A stretch of DNA of 44,695 nucleotides, from contig JAEZGJ010000213.1 in NCBI GenBank assembly GCA_023416965.1, positions 1 through 44,695 on the forward strand. The letters run 5' to 3'. Within the stretch, counting starts at the first letter, position 1. The number at the start of each line of letters is the position of its first letter. Positions 41,479 through 44,695 of the stretch are shown piece after piece. A program made the translations under genes and the position numbers. The stretch comes from Pseudomonadota bacterium. GTDB lineage: Bacteria > Pseudomonadota > Alphaproteobacteria > Rhizobiales > Phreatobacteraceae. Under the pieces are notes generated by a model. The model did not search any database and was not told the DNA's origin. It saw only the letters and a program-made list of their open reading frames with translations.

Positions 41479-42471
41479 ATGCTCAGCCGCCTGTCCATTC
41501 CCGGCTTCGGAGCGAAGCGCCGTTTCGACGATCTCGGCGAGCAGGAGATTCTCGCGCTCGCCATCTCCTCGGAGGAGGAGGACGGGCAGATCTACCGCGC
41601 CTATGCGGCGAAGCTCGCCGCGCAGTACCCGCATTCCGCCGCCGTGTTCGAGGGCATGGCGGCCACCGAGGACGAGCATCGCCGCCGGCTGATCGACCTC
41701 TACAAGCGGCGCTTCGGCGAGCTCATCGTGCCGATCCGCCGCGAGCACGTCTCGGGCTACTACGCGCGCAGCCCCGTCTGGCTGGTCGAAAACCTGTCGC
41801 TCGACCGGGTGCGGGAAGAGGCCGCCGACATGGAGCGGCAGGCGAGCGCCTTCTACCTGGCGGCAACGGCCAGGGCCCGCGACGCCGATACCCGCAGGCT
41901 GCTCGGCGACCTCGCCGCGGCGGAGGCGGGCCACCAGCGCGAGGCGAGCGCCCTCGGCGAGACCCACCTGACCGAGGAGGGCCGTGCCGGCGAGGATGCC
42001 GCCGCCCACCGCCAGTTCGTGCTGACCTGGGTGCAACCGGGCCTCGCCGGGCTGATGGACGGCTCGGTGTCGACGCTGGCGCCGATCTTCGCCACCGCCT
42101 TCGCCACGCAGAACCCCTGGACGACCTTCCTCGTCGGGCTTTCGGCCTCGGTCGGCGCCGGCATCTCCATGGGATTCACCGAGGCGGCCCATGACGACGG
42201 CAAGGTGTCCGGCCGCGGCTCGCCGTGGAAACGTGGCGTCGCCTCCGGCGTGATGACGACGGTCGGCGGGCTCGGCCATGCGCTGCCCTATCTCATCCCG
42301 AACTTCTGGACCGCCACGGCCATCGCCTTCGCCGTGGTCTTCGTCGAGCTCTGGGCCATCGTCTGGATCCAGAACCGCTACATGGAGACGCCCTTCCTCC
42401 GGGCGACCTTCCAGATCGTGCTGGGCGGCGCGCTGGTGCTGGCGGCCGGCATCCTCATCGGCGGCGCCTGA
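41479..42471 (+). CDS. mbfA: MbfA, membrane-bound ferritin-like iron exporter
   Basis: A 330-residue protein. The N-terminal ferritin-like/erythrin domain is at about 20-165, with Glu/His pairs in AISSEEEDGQIYRAYAAKL and AATEDEHRRRLIDLYKRRFGE. The C-terminal VIT1-like membrane domain (VQPGLAGLMDGSVSTLAPIFATAFAT; LVGLSASVGAGISMGFTEAAHDDG, and further helices) completes it. MbfA exports iron and protects against peroxide and iron excess. AAGGTGA precedes ATG 41479, and the palindrome upstream predicts Irr control. Confidence 0.94.
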   Translation: MLSRLSIPGFGAKRRFDDLGEQEILALAISSEEEDGQIYRAYAAKLAAQYPHSAAVFEGMAATEDEHRRRLIDLYKRRFGELIVPIRREHVSGYYARSPVWLVENLSLDRVREEAADMERQASAFYLAATARARDADTRRLLGDLAAAEAGHQREASALGETHLTEEGRAGEDAAAHRQFVLTWVQPGLAGLMDGSVSTLAPIFATAFATQNPWTTFLVGLSASVGAGISMGFTEAAHDDGKVSGRGSPWKRGVASGVMTTVGGLGHALPYLIPNFWTATAIAFAVVFVELWAIVWIQNRYMETPFLRATFQIVLGGALVLAAGILIGGA

Positions 42472-42485
42472 GGCGGAAACAGAAA

Positions 42486-42513
42486 GGCCGCCCCGTCGTG
42501 AGACGGAGCGGCC
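42486..42513. terminator. Terminator between mbfA and the L,D-transpeptidase gene
   Basis: GGCCGC-C-CCGTC pairs with GACGG-A-GCGGCC (one mismatch) around GTGA. On the minus strand a TTTCTGTTTCC stretch follows, so it mainly ends the L,D-transpeptidase transcript about 95 bases past its stop, and it may also stop mbfA. Confidence 0.75.
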
Positions 42514-42607
42514 CCTCCTGTCCGCTCGTGTCGAGCGCCGCGGCGGGGCGCTGTTACGCTTGCCCGCCGCAAGGACAGCCGCAGGGCGAGGGGCCCTGCG
42601 GCGAAGC

Positions 42608-43384
42608 TCACATCACCACCACCTTCGTGCCCACCCGCACGCGGCCGTAGAGGTCGATGACGTCCTCGTTGCGCATGCGGAAACAGCCCGACGAGACCGC
42701 CTGGCCGATGGTCCAGGGCTCGTTGGAGCCGTGGATGCGGTAGAGCGAGGAGCCGAGATAGAGGGCCCGCGCGCCCAAGGGATTCGCGGGGCCGCCGGCC
42801 ATGAAGCGCGGCAGGTCCGGACGACGGCGCAGCATCTCGGCGGGCGGGCGCCAGTCCGGCCACTCGGCCTTGCGGGTGACGGTCTTGGTGCCGCGCCAGC
42901 CGAAGCCGGGGCGGCCGATGCCGACGCCGTAGCGCATGGCGGTGCCGCCGGCCTGGACCAGGTAGAGGTGCCGCTCGGCGGTGTTGATGACGATGGTGCC
43001 GGGGCGATGGCTGGTCTGGTAGGGCACCTGCTGCGGCAGGAAGCGCGGGTCGATGCCGCGCACAGGCGCCGCCTCGCGCTGCACCCGCGGCTCGGCGGGA
43101 CGTGAGACGAGCGGGCGGACCGGCTCGAGATCGGGGGCGACGCCGTGGGAGGCGCGCAGATGGGCCGGCGAGGTCGGTGCGGCATAGACCGGCGCGGCAT
43201 GGGCCGGCCCACCCTGCCGACGGGCCCCGGCGATAGGGCCAGCGGGCTGGCCGCCATTGTAGAGGAATTCGATGAAGCCGCCGCCGAGGTCGCGGCGGGC
43301 GCCGGCGATCTGCGCGGAGGCATGCGGGGTGGTGGCGAGAAGGCAGAGCGCCGCCAGGGCGGCCATCAGACGGGAACGTGACAT
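42608..43384 (-). CDS. L,D-transpeptidase (YkuD domain), exported
   Basis: A 258-residue protein with a signal peptide (MSRSRLMAALAALCLLATTPHASA), an Ala/Pro-rich linker and a C-terminal YkuD domain (about 125-258). The catalytic signature is HGSN...SSGCFRM, with Cys as nucleophile. IVINTAERHLYLV and YGVGIGRPGFGWRGTKTVTRKAEWPDWRPP are typical of ErfK/YbiS-like enzymes. It forms 3-3 cross-links in peptidoglycan or attaches proteins to it in the periplasm. Confidence 0.95.
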   Translation of the reverse strand: MSRSRLMAALAALCLLATTPHASAQIAGARRDLGGGFIEFLYNGGQPAGPIAGARRQGGPAHAAPVYAAPTSPAHLRASHGVAPDLEPVRPLVSRPAEPRVQREAAPVRGIDPRFLPQQVPYQTSHRPGTIVINTAERHLYLVQAGGTAMRYGVGIGRPGFGWRGTKTVTRKAEWPDWRPPAEMLRRRPDLPRFMAGGPANPLGARALYLGSSLYRIHGSNEPWTIGQAVSSGCFRMRNEDVIDLYGRVRVGTKVVVM

Positions 43385-43736
43385 CGCCGGACTCTGAACG
43401 CGGAACGGGGCGACGGGGCGAGAATGCCCGGCGTCTCGGAGACTTCAGAAGAACATGGTCAGCAGCGAGGGAATGGTAAACGCCGGGGCGGCGAACATCC
43501 TTTTCGCGCCCTTACCGAGATCCGTGTCGATTTACGGTTAAGCCCATGTAAAGCCCGCGCGGATTCCCCCCGAAACGGCTCGCCGCCCGCATCAGTCAAT
43601 CATTAACCCTGATCAATTTTCCCATTGTGCCGCGAGTTTCTGTGGGAATGCGTTGGAACCGGCTCTTAACTCCCCGCCGGTACCGTCGTCCGGACCGGTC
43701 GTTCAGGCCGGAGGCGAAGAATTGCCCGGATCGTCC
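43385..43736. other. Divergent intergenic region, L,D-transpeptidase / cheZ
   Basis: 352 bases with no convincing gene; an in-frame TTG at 43653 could extend CheZ by 28 residues. The central part is AT-richer than its flanks and holds TTAACC/GGTTAA elements (around 43535-43540 and 43602-43607) that resemble CtrA half-sites. An inverted repeat TTCCCA / TGGGAA (around 43619-43650) also lies here. These are suggestive only. Confidence 0.4.
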
Positions 43737-44456
43737 ATGCGTGCCCAAAAACGAGCCTTCCGCATCGAAGTGATCTCCCAGCCGGAGACCTCCCCCCAAC
43801 CCAAGGGGGCCGCCGCTGCGGGCGGGCATCACGAGATCCTTTCCGAGATCAAGCAGCTGCGCGCCCTCATCCGCCCGCCGGAGGAGGTCACCAAGCAGAT
43901 GATCGACGCCTACAAGGCGGAGATGCAGGAGGCGGTAAAGCTGAAGGCCGAGCTGGACCAGATCTGGCAGGCCATCGACCAGACCAAGCACGAGATCGCG
44001 ACGCTCCACGTCACCGGCTTCAAGGGCAAGCAGATGACGCGCGTCACCCACGAGCTCGACGCCATCGTGACCGGCACCGAACAGGCGACGGAGGGCATCC
44101 TGTCCGCCGCCGAGGGCATCGACCAGATCGCCAGCCAGCTCTCGGCCAAGCTCAAGAGCACCCAGGACAAGGCGGCGATCGACGACATCCAGCAGAAGAT
44201 CATCACCGTCTTCGAGCACTGCAACTTCCAGGACCTCACGGGCCAGCGCATCACCAAGGTGGTGAACACGCTGAAGTTCATCGAGGACCGGATCATGAAG
44301 ATGATGGAGATCTGGGGCGGCCTCGACAGCTTCAAGGACATCGAGGTCGAGGGCATTGCCGAGGCGACGGGCGACGCCGCCCTGCTCAATGGCCCGAAGC
44401 TCGCCGAAGACGCGGGCCATGCCAGCCAGGACGACATCGACGCCCTGTTCAACTGA
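43737..44456 (+). CDS. cheZ: Protein phosphatase CheZ
   Basis: A 239-residue, nearly all-helical protein. Catalytic D166-x3-Q170 lies in FEHCNFQDLTGQRITKVVNTL, and the C-terminal acidic tail SQDDIDALFN is the CheY-binding peptide. The long N-terminal helical hairpin (about 50-160) forms the dimer bundle. It dephosphorylates CheY-P to reset the flagellar signal. ATG 43737 is used because the conserved N-terminus (MRAQKRAFRIE) begins there. No chemotaxis partner is in view. Confidence 0.94.
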   Translation: MRAQKRAFRIEVISQPETSPQPKGAAAAGGHHEILSEIKQLRALIRPPEEVTKQMIDAYKAEMQEAVKLKAELDQIWQAIDQTKHEIATLHVTGFKGKQMTRVTHELDAIVTGTEQATEGILSAAEGIDQIASQLSAKLKSTQDKAAIDDIQQKIITVFEHCNFQDLTGQRITKVVNTLKFIEDRIMKMMEIWGGLDSFKDIEVEGIAEATGDAALLNGPKLAEDAGHASQDDIDALFN

Positions 44457-44465
44457 TCCCGATCA

Positions 44466-44504
44466 CGGCCGCTTGTTTCCCGCCTTCAAATGGGCAAGCG
44501 GCCG
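44466..44504 (+). terminator. Long inverted repeat after cheZ
   Basis: CGGCCGCTTG pairs perfectly with CAAGCGGCCG (10 base pairs), and CCC/GGG can extend the pairing inside the loop. It lies nine bases after the cheZ stop. There is no T tract, but position and stem strength suit a transcript end. Confidence 0.55.
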
Positions 44505-44572
44505 CCGCGATTCCGCCCGGCCCGGCCGCCATGTAGCATCGGTCTCTTCCCGCCCCCGCTGATTCGGGACCG

Positions 44573-44695
44573 ATGCTGTCCAGGCCGTTCCTCATCGCCG
44601 CCGCCGTCCTGACCCTGGCTTCCGCCGGGCCGGTGGCGGCCGAACCGGCGACGCCCGCGGAGCGGGCCGAGGCCGAGCGCCGCGAGCGCCAGCGC
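44573..44695 (+). CDS. Start of an exported protein (truncated by the window edge)
   Basis: 41 codons are visible from ATG 44573. A signal peptide (MLSRPFLIAAAVLTLASAGPVAA, with a probable cut after VAA) is followed by a charged, Glu/Arg-rich helical start (TPAERAEAERRERQR). The family cannot be judged from this much. The separate hairpin after cheZ suggests a new transcription unit. Confidence 0.6.
   Translation, partial: MLSRPFLIAAAVLTLASAGPVAAEPATPAERAEAERRERQR

Overview
The window reads as chromosomal DNA of a GC-rich alphaproteobacterium of the Hyphomicrobiales (Rhizobiales) type. Evidence for this is a proline-tailed HemY, an MbfA iron exporter behind an Irr/ICE-like palindrome, an alphaproteobacterial CheZ, heterotetrameric sarcosine oxidase, and a Tat-like LivK-type binding protein. 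The genus cannot be fixed from the sequence alone. No phage, insertion sequence, CRISPR array or rRNA was seen.

Layout. 1-1930: the end of an unidentified gene, hemY and tRNA-Arg(CCT). 1931-2690: a decayed stretch holding a frameshifted MarR-like regulator. 2691-5660 (minus): a HlyD/FtsX-permease/ATPase exporter operon. 5944-10597: a small hypothetical gene, a Crp/Fnr-type regulator, a PAS-PAS-GGDEF-EAL protein and three small exported proteins. 10598-11222: a gene-free gap with an AT-richer patch. 11223-14944 (minus): a NitT/TauT-type ABC importer with an extra one-helix protein. 15151-20199 (minus): soxBDAG. 20428-23273 (plus): a complete class I P450 electron chain (CYP199-like P450, [2Fe-2S] ferredoxin, ferredoxin reductase). 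23449-24225: an IclR-type regulator. 24414-28896: a five-gene branched-chain-amino-acid-type (HAAT) ABC importer. 28943-33280: two SDR dehydrogenases, a PuuE/NodB-fold amidohydrolase and a ThDP-dependent enzyme. 33356-44695: mostly housekeeping or stress genes, namely DUF808, a proline-rich membrane protein, a PhyH-type dioxygenase, a PNPOx-like stress protein, glutathione-dependent formaldehyde dehydrogenase, a membrane protein, an IdnD-like dehydrogenase, an omega-aminotransferase, MbfA, an L,D-transpeptidase, CheZ and the start of an exported protein.

The most interesting part is 15.1-33.3 kb. A palindrome GTAT-N9-ATAC occurs three times, in the three intergenic regions of this cluster: the sox/P450 divergent promoter, the region upstream of iclR, and the region upstream of the HAAT importer. 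This ties sox, the P450 chain, the regulator and the importer into one probable IclR regulon. The P450 keeps residues that, from memory of CYP199A4, bind a substrate carboxylate. Sarcosine oxidase and a P450 demethylase would both release formaldehyde, and a formaldehyde dehydrogenase lies a few kilobases away. I infer an uncharacterised catabolic pathway for an imported, carboxylate-bearing N- or O-methyl compound, possibly with a cyclic amide/imide step (PuuE-like enzyme) and a ThDP-dependent C-C cleavage. The substrate is not known.
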